Shown piece after piece: positions 18,601-26,529 of a stretch of DNA of 44,031 bases (its first letter is position 1; the number at the start of each line of letters is the position of its first letter). The stretch covers positions 1 through 44,031 of the forward strand of contig CAYLHF010000022.1 in the NCBI GenBank assembly GCA_964383365.1, given 5' to 3'. Position numbers and translations under genes: made by a program. The notes under the pieces are model-generated. The model saw only the letters and a program-made list of their open reading frames with translations. It ran no database searches and was not told the origin of the DNA. This stretch comes from CAYLHF01 sp964383365. Lineage in GTDB: Bacteria; Bacteroidota; Rhodothermia; Rhodothermales; UBA10348.

Positions 18601-18683
18601 CCAGGGTCGAATCTGAAGCCATTCCTTCGTTCAACGATCTCGTCGCTAATGCCCAGATTCCTGCCGTGTCTTTAAAAAAATGA
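15645..18683 (+). CDS. Secreted VPS10/BNR-repeat beta-propeller protein
   Basis: A 1,012-residue exported protein. The signal peptide is MKKIVTPILLLVLLVHQASG and cleavage is probable near residue 21. The first ~730 residues carry many BNR/Asp-box turns (GGVWKTVDGGQSWKSV, SGMWKSDDAGKTWQSV, RSGDGGKTWENI and others), typical of two consecutive sortilin/VPS10-type or Ycf48-like propellers. The C-terminal ~270 residues begin with a beta-sandwich-like segment (SYRGGRSSGVRIRYFL) and end in a helical domain. Proteins of this type are often labelled glycosyl hydrolase, but no catalytic residues can be assigned. A longer reading from 15570 adds no signal-like sequence, so MKK is chosen. It is related in plan to the minus-strand protein ending at 20898. 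Confidence 0.93.
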   Translation: MKKIVTPILLLVLLVHQASGQGLDQRLTDGMKYRLVGPYRGGRSAAVTGVRGQRQEFYMGSTGGGVWKTVDGGQSWKSVSDDFFGGSIGSVAVSEWDPNVVYVGGGEVTLRGNVSHGSGMWKSDDAGKTWQSVGLKDSRHIPRIRIHPKNPDLVYAAVLGHLFGPNQERGVYRSGDGGKTWENILFVSNEAGAVDLAMDPTNPRVLFASFWNVDRTPYSLNSGGPGSGLWKTTDGGDHWTELTGQDNGLPGGTLGIIGVTISPVNPDRIWAIIEAEKGGVYRSEDGGEHWNRINDERKLRQRAWYYSRIYADTQNEDIVYVLNVSFWRSKDGGKTYDRISTPHGDHHDFWIDPDDASRVIVGDDGGAQVSFDAGGSFTPYDNQPTAQFYRVTTDNHFPYRIYGGQQDNSTVRIDHTARSKNARNWESTAGGESAWIAPHPENPDIVYGGSYDGYLMRMNHATGERRNVNPWPDNPMGHGAEDYTYRFQWNFPIRISRHDPGVVFTGANVLFKTSNEGQTWEPISPDLTRNDPSTLKSSGGLITQDNTSVEYYGTIFTFAEGSEPGVIWTGSDDGLIHLTRDGGAHWSDVTPDGKIMPEWMQVNDMVVHPGEPGGLYVAGTRYKSDDFAPYLYRTTDYGQHWEKITDGIDAHHFTRTIEPDPVREGLLYAGTENGMYISFDDGENWQSFQQNLPIVPITDLEVKDNDLVVATQGRAFWILEDLSPLRTETRTDIGNEVVLYAMAPSYRGGRSSGVRIRYFLGSDPDSSRATLRILDADGAIIKSYTAQEKLPLKSGLNLFTWNMRYPDAEDFEGRITWAGGITGPRAVPGTYAARLITGEDSVSVAFEILQDPRSTSSAADMQEQFDFLIGVRDKLGDVHMAIKRIRSIRKAVNGVTARIPVDHPLADSIRSATKPILDDIKEIEEALYQTKNRSGQDPLNFPIRLNDKLAGVASNASSGDYRPTDQAYAVRDLLIEQIDGWLERLSRVESEAIPSFNDLVANAQIPAVSLKK

Positions 18684-18789
18684 GCGCCAGGCAGTGTCGG
18701 TGAGGTCGAAATACGTGGTATTACGCATATAATCGAGATCGTGGATGGCGATATAGAGGATAGCTATTAATCATATTAACTCCGATTTA

Positions 18790-19332
18790 ATGCCTTCCTC
18801 TGCGACTGAACATCAATTCAGCCGTGCGAGTAGACCCGATCGACGGCAGGAAAGAACGAGCCAAGTAGAAGCAAGCGCCTACCATGAGGCCGGGCGCCTC
18901 ATATTTTGTCTGTATTTCGGTATTCCGGTTGAATCCATCGTGTTTTCCGGGAATTCCCCGCGTGTCAAGATTCGATTTGATTCTTCTAACACGGATCAAC
19001 AGGTCGCAGCGCATTATTATCAGGTAGTGCTTTCCGGCGAACTGGCCGTCAAGCGCTTTCTCAAAGTGGAGACGCTGGATCACATTAGAGATCAGGCCGA
19101 CCTGACGAGGCTATTCGCCCGATACAATCCCGCACGGTCCGGCGATGCCGAGGCGTTTCACGATGAGATGGCTGCCTGCCGGAGGAGAGTGATCATTCAC
19201 ATGGCGGATCCGAAAATGGCCTCGGCGATCAGGTTTGCAGCCAGTTATATCCAGGGAGAACAGTCCACGGTGTCGGGTCGAAGACTGGATGCGCTACTTC
19301 GGGTGGTCTTCCGGATGATGACCGTCAAGTAG
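18790..19332 (+). CDS. Standalone degenerate FtsH-type (M41-like) peptidase domain
   Basis: A 180-residue protein whose SAYHEAGRLIFCLYFGIPVE aligns by eye with the zinc helix of FtsH peptidases (AYHEAGHA followed by a hydrophobic stretch). The HExxH motif here is H32-E33-A-G-R36, so the second zinc His is Arg. SGELAVKRF resembles the GGRAAE segment, and Asp104 in DQADLTRLFARY sits where FtsH has its third zinc ligand. There is no AAA ATPase domain or membrane segment. It is therefore probably a catalytically dead or re-purposed peptidase fold. The assignment rests on motif order, not on a search. The start ATG at 18790 lacks a good ribosome site. It is the next gene after the BNR gene on the same strand (106 bp). 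Confidence 0.75.
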   Translation: MPSSATEHQFSRASRPDRRQERTSQVEASAYHEAGRLIFCLYFGIPVESIVFSGNSPRVKIRFDSSNTDQQVAAHYYQVVLSGELAVKRFLKVETLDHIRDQADLTRLFARYNPARSGDAEAFHDEMAACRRRVIIHMADPKMASAIRFAASYIQGEQSTVSGRRLDALLRVVFRMMTVK

Positions 19333-19659
19333 CGTGAACCGGGTCTATCCGGGTTTGAACCCGCCGAAATGTACTCCCGTCTATTCTGGAAAGGCGCGGT
19401 CGGTGTCTTCCAAAGGATCTCCAGGTGAACTCCTTAGTGCACATGCCCTGCCCTCTGAACAGTCTGCCGGGCGCGGAACGCGACCGTACGCACCATTCTT
19501 CCTGGCCGTTCGGCAGCTATTATTACCCGTTGAGTGATTCTTCGCAGATTCGTCTACGTGTCAGGTACGGGCCTTGTGTCTGATTTAAGGCCATGTGGTC
19601 AGATTCCTTCAATCGATTCTGATCATCCATTACGTAATCAGACTATGCGGGGAAGTACC
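19333..19659. other. 327-bp intergenic stretch
   Basis: No convincing gene. A 67-codon GTG-initiated frame lies here but has no recognisable features. A 14-base palindrome CGGGTTTGAACCCG occurs at 19350-19363, soon after the upstream stop codon, without a T-run. The right end holds the ribosome site GGGGAAG of the lipoprotein gene. Confidence 0.5.
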
Positions 19660-20085
19660 ATGGGTAGCAACGGGAACAGGCAGAGGGTATCGATGATCGT
19701 TGCGGTCGGGTTGGGGCTGGCGGGACTCGGAATATCAGGCTGCTCAAGTACGGAAAACGGATTGGCGTCAAACGTCCGGAAAACGGACATCGCATGGCTC
19801 ACCACGGAACTCCAGAACGACGGGGTATTCGTTCGAGAACGAGGGAACGCTGGGCGTTTTATTCCTTCCACTACGAGTAGTCGCCTGGTCCTGGATGGAC
19901 AGGAAATCCTGGATGTCTATGAGTTCAGCGAATACGCGTATGCGGCGGATCAGGCGTATCAGTTTGCGGAGCAAAACCCGGGGTCCGACGTGTATCTGAA
20001 GCAGGCGATCGTTGTAGTCCGGTATTCGCGTCGGGATACCGGATTGAGTCAGACGCTGAATTCATTACTGGGCCGAACGCTCTGA
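19660..20085 (+). CDS. Small predicted lipoprotein
   Basis: A 141-residue protein with a lipoprotein signal peptide: basic start, hydrophobic VSMIVAVGLGLAGLG, and a lipobox ISGC with Cys28 as the lipidated residue. The mature part is ~113 residues with no known motif. It includes FEKxG-like sequence only loosely (GNAGRFIPSTTSSRLVLDGQ) and a segment EFSEYAYAADQAYQFAEQNP that looks helical. The ATG at 19660 is chosen because GGGGAAG is seven bases upstream; longer readings from 19534 or 19645 break the signal-peptide plan. It converges with the Ric gene. Function unknown; membrane anchoring is a confident inference. Confidence 0.8.
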   Translation: MGSNGNRQRVSMIVAVGLGLAGLGISGCSSTENGLASNVRKTDIAWLTTELQNDGVFVRERGNAGRFIPSTTSSRLVLDGQEILDVYEFSEYAYAADQAYQFAEQNPGSDVYLKQAIVVVRYSRRDTGLSQTLNSLLGRTL

Positions 20086-20118
20086 CGCGGATCAGTTGAT
20101 TAGAGCTCGCCGTGGCTG

Positions 20119-20790
20119 CTATTTTCCCAGTGCTCGCGGGAACAGGATGTTGTTCTCCAGGTGAATATGTTCATGGAGCGCCTGCTCCAACTCATCGAGT
20201 CCTACCCACAGCGCCCGCCATGTATTACAGGCATAATCAGGTACGGTGTATCCGTCGGTCAACTCGTTGATCTGGCGAAGGGCATTTCCGGCTGAGTCAT
20301 GTTCGTGTTCCATCACACTGATTGGAGCACCCGCATTCGGTCCCTGTCCACCGACAATCATGGGAAAAAGAATCTGTTCTTCTTTCATCATGTGTGCGTC
20401 CAGTTCAGTCTTCATCCCGAGGTATACGTCAAGGAGCCGGTCGAATTTCTCCTGGTCTACGTGACCGTGCACCCGCCGGACTTTACGAAGCATGCTCTCG
20501 AGCCTGGGTAGTTCTTCTTTCAAACTCTCATGATAGGTAGATACGATATGATCGATCAGATCCGAGAGAGGGGCTTCCGACCAGCCCTCCACGGGAGCGC
20601 CGGCATGTTCGGTTTCCGTCCTGATCTCCTCGATAACGGTATCTACGGCGATCCCTTTCCTCTCGCATATCTCAGATAGAGGCTTGCCCCCACCGCAACA
20701 GAAATCGATGCCATGGCGGTGAAATACTCGCGTTGCGAGAGGGGCTTCTGCGGCAACTTCGCCGACGAGACTTTCCGGGCTGATCGTCAT
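20119..20790 (-). CDS. ric: Iron-sulfur cluster repair di-iron protein (Ric/YtfE/ScdA family)
   Basis: A 223-residue cytoplasmic protein of the YtfE family. The N-terminal ScdA/DUF542 domain has HGIDFCCGGGKPL with the hallmark vicinal Cys31-Cys32. The hemerythrin-like domain supplies the di-iron ligands: His in STYHESL, HGHVDQ, DAHMMKEEQILFPMI, EHEHDSAGNALRQI and LHEHIHLENNILFPRAL. Ric helps restore Fe-S clusters damaged by nitric oxide or oxidants. The length and all ligands match the family. No nitric-oxide reductase or NsrR gene is in view. A short palindrome lies between the start codon and the upstream region and could be its operator. Confidence 0.97.
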   Translation of the reverse strand: MTISPESLVGEVAAEAPLATRVFHRHGIDFCCGGGKPLSEICERKGIAVDTVIEEIRTETEHAGAPVEGWSEAPLSDLIDHIVSTYHESLKEELPRLESMLRKVRRVHGHVDQEKFDRLLDVYLGMKTELDAHMMKEEQILFPMIVGGQGPNAGAPISVMEHEHDSAGNALRQINELTDGYTVPDYACNTWRALWVGLDELEQALHEHIHLENNILFPRALGK

Positions 20791-20795
20791 TTTTT

Positions 20796-20806
20796 ATACC
20801 TGGTAT
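20796..20806. promoter_or_regulatory. Palindrome ATACCTGGTAT in the ric leader
   Basis: A perfect 11-base palindrome with 5-bp arms lies five bases before the ric start codon and overlaps the probable AGG ribosome site. In this family, regulation by NO- or iron-sensing Rrf2 proteins is common, and a short symmetrical site here would let a regulator block translation or transcription. The link is inference. Confidence 0.3.
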
Positions 20807-20897
20807 GAACAATTCCTGGTTTCGTGGAGCATACGGGCACCGTTCTAGCGCCCGGTCATGGTGGCACAATACGCTTCGCGCCAGGAAGTTTCCGGAC

Positions 20898-23800
20898 TTA
20901 TAAGTCTTTAATAGAAATCAGCAGTCTTTTCAACTCTCCTTCTAATTTTTCTATCGCCGCTCTTGCCTGATCCGTAGGGGCGGTATCGGCAGAATCGACC
21001 ACGTTCATGAGATACAGAAATTTGGACTGAAGGCCTGCAAGCGTCTCTCTCCCCGGGGCGGCCTCGTAGATGGCCGAATAGGCGATGTCTGGATTCCGCG
21101 GCTTGCCCGATCCTGAAATCGCCTGTGCCCGGCGAATTCTCGCGTCATCTGCTGTCCAGTTCTTCTCTGCGATGAGTACCGCTATCTGTTTTCGCCCGAT
21201 TAACGCCCGGTGATAGCCAACGTAGCATCTCATGGCTGTCTCGAACTGATCCTCGATGACATCTCCACCCGCTTCAACACGCGGGTCCATATCAATCGTG
21301 AGGGGCTGTGTCGACACGCTGCCATCGACCGTCATCCGGATCGTATAGTCGCCGGGGAGGACCCAGGGGCCTCGGGGCTCGGCCGGCGTCCGGTGAACGA
21401 CAGCAGCTATCGGATACGAGCGTTCCGCTTCCGGAGGCGGAGCATATCGCAAGTCCCAAACATATCGCTGGTGACCCGCTTCGAGACCCGGCTCCTGCGC
21501 TGGACGAATCCAGTAGGTCGGGTGCGCCAGCAACGTGGTATCCGGTGACTCCACGCGCTGATTGCCGTCGATCCGCCGGACGAGTTCTCCTCTGCCGTCG
21601 ACGATGTCAATCGTTAATTTTCGGGCCGGAACGGGTAGATAGTAGTCGATGATGGCACCATCTGGTGGATTCTCGCCGCCGGGTTCCTCCGGCGGAAGCG
21701 GCGTATCGGAAAACATATTGTCGCGCACACGAGTAGCGCGCTGTGGTGCAAAGAGAACCGCGCGTTCGGCATCGAGGGCTGCGGCGATTTGCCTGAGAGG
21801 AGAAACGTTGTCCAGAATCCAGATCGATCGACCATGCGTGCCGACCACGATATCGTCGTCGTGAACGACGAGATCCCGCATCGAGGAGGCCGGTAGATTG
21901 AGCGTGAGTGCCTGCCAGTGATCACCGTTGTCGATGGAGAAATAAACCGATCGTTCGGTTCCTGCATACAGGAGACCCGGCTGTATCGGGTCTTCCCGAA
22001 CTACATTTACCGGTCCGTTTTCGGGCAGTCCGGTGACGATTTCCGTCCATGTTTTTCCCCCGTCCAGGGTTCGCTGAATATGCGGCCGCATGTCGTCGCG
22101 GCGAATGGCATTGATGGCTACAAACGCCGTCAATACGTCGAAATGTCCGGCATCAATCTGGGATATCTTGTCCCATGCCCGTAAAGTCGGGGGCGTTATA
22201 TCGGTCCACGTTTCTCCGCTGTCCGAGGTGCGATGAACCAACCCGTCATCGGTTCCTGCCCAGATGACGGCCTCGTCGAGTCCTGACAATCCGAGGGCAT
22301 AAATCACTCCCCGACGTGCCATATTATTCATCTCGGGTGTCCGAAAGGAGCCGATACTGTGAGGCACGTCAGGTCTGGGATTGGATAGATCGGGGCTGAT
22401 GATTTTCCAGGACTGCCCACCGGTGGTCGTCCTGAACAGAACATTCGTTGCGAAGTAGAGAGCACCCGGATTAGCCGGCGAAAACAAGAGAGGCATGGTC
22501 CGGATGATCCGGTATTTTCCCGATCGCAGCGCCTCGGGGGCCACACTCTGGGACTGCCCGGTTTTCTTGTTGAATTTAACCACGCGGCCACCGTAGACGA
22601 TGTCGGGGTCCTGAGGATCGGGCGCAACATATGCATACTCTTCCGCCCCCACGCCCCGGAATTCCCGAAAGGTGATCTGGCCTCCGTCACCGCGGCTGCT
22701 GATCATGATCGCTCCGCTCTCCTGCTGGCCGCCGTAGACGTTGTACGGATACGCGTTATCCGTCGAGACATGATATAACTGGGATGTCGGCTGATTGTAC
22801 CACGAACTCCAGGTTCTCCCACCATTCACCGTGATGGTTGCTCCCTGGTCTGCCGCGAAAAGCATGATTTCGGGGTGTTTCGGGTTGATCCAGATGCGAT
22901 GATAGTCGTCCCCCCCCGGAGCCCCCTTGAGAGACGTCCACGTCTTTCCTCCATCAGAAGAGCGGTAGGAAGCGACATTGCCCACATAAAGCAGGTCGGG
23001 ATCGTTCGGATGGATGCGGATCTCTCCGAAATCATTTCCTCTGCCGTACGTGCGCCGATCCTGACTGACGAGCGTCCAGTGTTCGCCGGCGTCATTTGAA
23101 CGGTAGACTCCTGCTCCTTCCCGCGCCGTAACCACAGAAAAGAGAATCGAGGGATCGGATGCCGATATATCAAATCCAATTCTGCCCAGGCCGTCCTCGG
23201 CTGTCGGTAGACCCTCGGTGAGACGTTTCCAGTTTCGGCCTCCGTCAACGGACTTGAACAGGCCACTCCCCGCGCCCGACCAGGCCGCGTTCTCCCAGGG
23301 ACCTTCCCTGTGGGACCACATATCTGCATAGATGATCTCCGAATCCGACGGATCGAGCATGACCTGGAAGGCCCCCGTATTCTCATCCAGAAATAGTTGC
23401 CGTTCCCAGGTTGTGCCTCCGTCGACTGTCTTGTATACGCCTCGCATCTCATTGGGCCCATACGGATGACCCAGTACGCCCGCGTAGACGATATCGGGAT
23501 TCTCCGGGTGGACGGCGATGGATGCAATCTGCTGGGCGTCTTCGAGACCGACGAACGACCACTTCTTGCCGCCGTCTACCGACTTGAACATGCCGTCACC
23601 CACGGCCAGATCGGGACGATGAAGTCCCTCGCCCGTACCGACGTAAATGACGTTCGGATCGGAAGCAGCCACGGCCAGATCTCCTACGGAACCCGTCGGT
23701 TGACCGTCAAAAACAGGATTCCACGTCCTGCCAAAATCATCGGTCTTCCAGACACCCCCATTATTTACGCCGACAAAAAACACATTCGGCTGGTCGGGTA

Positions 23801-23948
23801 TGCCGGCCACACCCACGGTTCGGCCGGCCCGGAACGGTCCTATCATCCGCCACCTCAGTGCCTGATACCGATCGGGCGGTACACTCTGACCGGACGTATC
23901 CGTGACCACGGAAGCAATAGCGAGGAGTAGAACTACAAAACGTTTCAT
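20898..23948 (-). CDS. Secreted VPS10/BNR-repeat beta-propeller protein (second copy)
   Basis: A 1,016-residue exported protein. Signal peptide MKRFVVLLLAIASVVTDTSG with cleavage near residue 20. BNR/Asp-box repeats are frequent through residue ~700 (GGVWKTDDFGRTWNPV, GMFKSVDGGKKWSFV, SGLFKSVDGGRNWKRL and so on). A C-terminal beta-rich domain follows with DYYLPVPARKLTIDIVDGRG and TYWIRPAQEPGLE, and the end is helical. It has the same overall plan and length as the plus-strand protein ending at 18683, so they are likely paralogues. A TTG-initiated reading two codons longer is less likely. The gene ends 107 bp before ric, and its start lies next to the 37-bp tandem repeat. The biochemical role is not known; a secreted hydrolase or scaffold is possible. 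Confidence 0.93.
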   Translation of the reverse strand: MKRFVVLLLAIASVVTDTSGQSVPPDRYQALRWRMIGPFRAGRTVGVAGIPDQPNVFFVGVNNGGVWKTDDFGRTWNPVFDGQPTGSVGDLAVAASDPNVIYVGTGEGLHRPDLAVGDGMFKSVDGGKKWSFVGLEDAQQIASIAVHPENPDIVYAGVLGHPYGPNEMRGVYKTVDGGTTWERQLFLDENTGAFQVMLDPSDSEIIYADMWSHREGPWENAAWSGAGSGLFKSVDGGRNWKRLTEGLPTAEDGLGRIGFDISASDPSILFSVVTAREGAGVYRSNDAGEHWTLVSQDRRTYGRGNDFGEIRIHPNDPDLLYVGNVASYRSSDGGKTWTSLKGAPGGDDYHRIWINPKHPEIMLFAADQGATITVNGGRTWSSWYNQPTSQLYHVSTDNAYPYNVYGGQQESGAIMISSRGDGGQITFREFRGVGAEEYAYVAPDPQDPDIVYGGRVVKFNKKTGQSQSVAPEALRSGKYRIIRTMPLLFSPANPGALYFATNVLFRTTTGGQSWKIISPDLSNPRPDVPHSIGSFRTPEMNNMARRGVIYALGLSGLDEAVIWAGTDDGLVHRTSDSGETWTDITPPTLRAWDKISQIDAGHFDVLTAFVAINAIRRDDMRPHIQRTLDGGKTWTEIVTGLPENGPVNVVREDPIQPGLLYAGTERSVYFSIDNGDHWQALTLNLPASSMRDLVVHDDDIVVGTHGRSIWILDNVSPLRQIAAALDAERAVLFAPQRATRVRDNMFSDTPLPPEEPGGENPPDGAIIDYYLPVPARKLTIDIVDGRGELVRRIDGNQRVESPDTTLLAHPTYWIRPAQEPGLEAGHQRYVWDLRYAPPPEAERSYPIAAVVHRTPAEPRGPWVLPGDYTIRMTVDGSVSTQPLTIDMDPRVEAGGDVIEDQFETAMRCYVGYHRALIGRKQIAVLIAEKNWTADDARIRRAQAISGSGKPRNPDIAYSAIYEAAPGRETLAGLQSKFLYLMNVVDSADTAPTDQARAAIEKLEGELKRLLISIKDL

Positions 23949-23989
23949 GAGCAACGGTATTTCAAACTGATTCCAAAAGCGACATCCGG

Positions 23990-24111
23990 GTCCGGTCCCC
24001 GCGGCCAGCGTGCCCAGCTGTTATTAGTCCGGTAGCGGCGGCCAGCGTGTCCAGCTGGTAATGGTCCGGTCGCCGCGGTCAGCGTGCCCAGCTGTTATTG
24101 GTCCGGTCGCC
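23990..24111. repeat. 37-bp tandem repeat, 3.3 copies, overlapping the 3' end of the peptidase gene
   Basis: Three full 37-base units begin at 23990, 24027 and 24064, each starting GTCCGGT and containing GCGG(C/T)CAGCGTG, and an 11-base partial unit begins at 24101. The first and third units differ at three positions and the second at about seven. The third unit and the partial copy lie over the last codons of the M1-type peptidase gene (24079 is the end of its stop codon). The other two lie just beyond. In the minus-strand sense the stop TGA is present only in the copy inside the gene; the others read TGG at that place. Confidence 0.9.
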
Positions 24112-25992
24112 ATCCGGGTACCGGTGGCGCGGGTCAATTTCTATCGAGGTGACCTGTCGGCTCTCGGACAGACGATACGTAAAGTGAGGACCCTGATTCC
24201 ACATTTCGACCGGAAGTCGTATGGTCTCGGAGGATCCATCGACATACGTGACCAGAAGCTCAACCGGCATCACCATGTCGCCAAGGTTGCCCAGAATAAC
24301 ACGGGTTTCCTCACCGTCCGCCCCCTCAAATGATTCTATCGCCTGATCCAGCCTCGCAGCGGTCATTACCCATCCTCTCCAGAACCAGTCCAGATCCATC
24401 CCGGATGCGTCCTTCATGAATCGGAAAAAATCAGACGGAGTGGGATGTTTGTATGCCCACGTGGAGATGTACTCCCTGAATGCCCGGTCGAACCGCTCTA
24501 CACCCAGGATTTCGTGCCGCAGAAGCTGCATCATCAGCGCCGGTTTCTGGTAGGCTGTCCAAAAGAGATTCTTCTGCTCCGCGGGGCGTGTGATGAGTGG
24601 TTGCTCTTCCCCTGCGATCGCATTCTCAGCGTAGAGCGCCAGTGGATTCCATTCTATTGTCTCTCCGTACTCCGTCCCTTCGAAGTATTGTGCTGCCTCG
24701 GCGAGGTCGATGAACGTGTTAAAACCTTCGTCCATCCATGGATAGAATCGTTCGTTGGATCCGACAACCATCGGAAACCACTCGTGACCGAATTCATGCA
24801 TGAGTACCCACTGCAGATCTTCACGGGAGGGACTGTCCGGGACGAAGGTGAGCATCGGATATTCCATTCCCTCAATGGGTCCCTCGACGGTCGTGGCATG
24901 GGAGTACGGGTACTGAAACCATTGCTCGCTGAAATATTTGATGGTAGACCGGGCCATGTGGATGGCCTCTTCCCACCGTGTCGCCTCCCCCCGGTACAGC
25001 GTCTCGATCCGGATGCCTGACCAGTACACGGCGTCCCATCGCAGGGACGTCCCTGCCGCGAAGGCAAAGTCCCGCACATTATCTGCCGTGAAATGCCAGC
25101 TGAGATTACCGTCTGTCGTGGGCCGGGTTTTTCGGGCCGATCCCACCTCGTCTTCGCCGATGATAGCCACTACGTCGCTGCTCGACGCCGCTTTTTCGAG
25201 CCGGTCGATCTGCGTGGGAGTCAACACGTCGTGAGGGTTCGTCAACTCTCCCGTCGCTGCTACGATATAGGTTGACGGGAGAGTGATGGAGACATCGTAA
25301 CTGCCGTATTCGAGGTAAAACTCGCCCGCGCCGATATACGGTTCATGATTCCATCCCCGAACGTCGTCATAGACAGCCATCCGCGGAAACCATTGGGCGA
25401 TTTCATACAACGGACCGTCTCGACCCATTCGGGCCATCCCGTACGCCGGTATATGGAACGTCCACGCCATTGAAAAATCGATCGATTCACCCGGATCCAG
25501 CGGGGTTGGAAGATCGATGCGCATCGTCGCGCCGTAAATGGTATGATTCAGGGCCACTCCTGAGGTTGCCAACGCATCGATGGATATTCCTCCATCGAAT
25601 CCCTGACACGAAAAATCAAATACCGAGTCGAGGAAAATCAGCGGGGGCTGCCGAAGCTGGTTCGTAATACTCGACGGACTGCATGCGTTCTGGTCCAGAT
25701 GCATCCACAGGTAGGTAAGCGTGTCGGGGGAGTGGTTCTCGTAATGCACCGTGCCTGACCCGTGGAGCACCTGACTGGTCGTATTGATGTCTGCTCGAAG
25801 ACGGTAGTCTACGCTCTGCTGCCAGTACGCGTGTCCCGGCCTGCCGGAACCCGTTCGGTAAGCGTTCGGGGCAGGCAGGTCCAGAGACCGGTACGGTGAT
25901 CGATTCTCGTAATTACTTGATTGCGCGAACACCGTGGTTGCCAGTGAAACCGTCAGGACGAGCACTGGCAATCGGAACGCAAAAATTTTCAT
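24079..25992 (-). CDS. Secreted M1-type zinc metallopeptidase
   Basis: A 637-residue exported gluzincin. Signal peptide MKIFAFRLPVLVLTVSLATT, cleavage near FAQ. The catalytic zinc helix is H399-E-F-G-H403, and the third ligand is E422 in WMDEGFNTFI, at the exact 18-residue spacing of M1 peptidases. The GAMEN-like segment is GPIEGMEYPML, a variant with Tyr and Pro. The N-terminal ~300 residues form the expected beta-saddle. Aminopeptidase activity is inferred, since the variant GAMEN is seen in a subgroup whose substrate I do not know. Its first four bases overlap the stop of the SRPBCC gene as ATGA, implying translational coupling. The 3' end runs into the tandem repeat at 23990. Confidence 0.94.
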   Translation of the reverse strand: MKIFAFRLPVLVLTVSLATTVFAQSSNYENRSPYRSLDLPAPNAYRTGSGRPGHAYWQQSVDYRLRADINTTSQVLHGSGTVHYENHSPDTLTYLWMHLDQNACSPSSITNQLRQPPLIFLDSVFDFSCQGFDGGISIDALATSGVALNHTIYGATMRIDLPTPLDPGESIDFSMAWTFHIPAYGMARMGRDGPLYEIAQWFPRMAVYDDVRGWNHEPYIGAGEFYLEYGSYDVSITLPSTYIVAATGELTNPHDVLTPTQIDRLEKAASSSDVVAIIGEDEVGSARKTRPTTDGNLSWHFTADNVRDFAFAAGTSLRWDAVYWSGIRIETLYRGEATRWEEAIHMARSTIKYFSEQWFQYPYSHATTVEGPIEGMEYPMLTFVPDSPSREDLQWVLMHEFGHEWFPMVVGSNERFYPWMDEGFNTFIDLAEAAQYFEGTEYGETIEWNPLALYAENAIAGEEQPLITRPAEQKNLFWTAYQKPALMMQLLRHEILGVERFDRAFREYISTWAYKHPTPSDFFRFMKDASGMDLDWFWRGWVMTAARLDQAIESFEGADGEETRVILGNLGDMVMPVELLVTYVDGSSETIRLPVEMWNQGPHFTYRLSESRQVTSIEIDPRHRYPDGDRTNNSWAR

Positions 25993-26414
25993 GGGCTGAA
26001 TGTTGCTTTTAGATCGGTCAGGAGAGCCCGGTAAATGGGATCACAGAAATCGGCCACCCCTCCGTTGCTCTTCTCCCAGTCCGATGACCAGGTCACGAAG
26101 GTCGTGTCGTCGTCTGTGTTTCGGTATAGCTTCACCGTACCGACATATTTTTCGACGACTCCACCCTCGAAAGGACCCGGACCCGAATCGATCGAATATC
26201 GCATGCAGTGCGAGGCGTGATCGATCGAAAGCAGTGTTTCGTGAAAGGCTCCATTGAGCACTCGGGCAGCACCGATCTCTGTGCCCCGTTGGTCCCCCGA
26301 GGGCTCAACGCTCTCGACAACATTGGGAAAGTTCGACAGATCATGAAAATCGACGAACGATTCCCAGACGCGGTCGATAGATGCGGGAATCAGAATGGAA
26401 TTGTAACAGCCCAT
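25989..26414 (-). CDS. SRPBCC/START-like domain protein
   Basis: A 141-residue single-domain protein of the SRPBCC (polyketide cyclase/Bet v1-like) fold. ILIPASIDRVWESFVDFHDLSNFPNVVE is the canonical first strand and helix-grip start, and the middle has G-rich turns (EIGAARVLNGAFHE). The C-terminal helix is DFCDPIYRALLTDLKATF. These proteins bind small hydrophobic ligands; the ligand cannot be inferred. It precedes the M1-type peptidase gene with a 4-bp overlap, so the two are likely made together. No signal peptide, hence cytoplasmic. Confidence 0.9.
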   Translation of the reverse strand: MGCYNSILIPASIDRVWESFVDFHDLSNFPNVVESVEPSGDQRGTEIGAARVLNGAFHETLLSIDHASHCMRYSIDSGPGPFEGGVVEKYVGTVKLYRNTDDDTTFVTWSSDWEKSNGGVADFCDPIYRALLTDLKATFSP

Positions 26415-26529
26415 GGCAATAAAGAGTCAGATTGAGAGTGGTTATCGGGACCGGGAAGATAGTCTATTTCTGAAAAAAACGTATGTTGGATGAAGAACAA
26501 AAGGATGCTCAGTTTTCATTCGCCGTCCC

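Noticed and set aside
19350..19363. CGGGTTTGAACCCG as the T-arm of a tRNA
   Set aside because: The stem does not extend to a T-arm, and no acceptor, D- or anticodon arm could be found around it.
19334..19537. 67-codon frame after the HEAGR gene
   Set aside because: GTG start without a ribosome site, no hydrophobic or domain pattern, and Pro/Ser/Gly-rich composition.
22826..23527. 233-codon minus-strand frame overlapping the second BNR gene in another frame
   Set aside because: It lacks BNR motifs and is rich in Arg and Ser, typical of an out-of-frame shadow.
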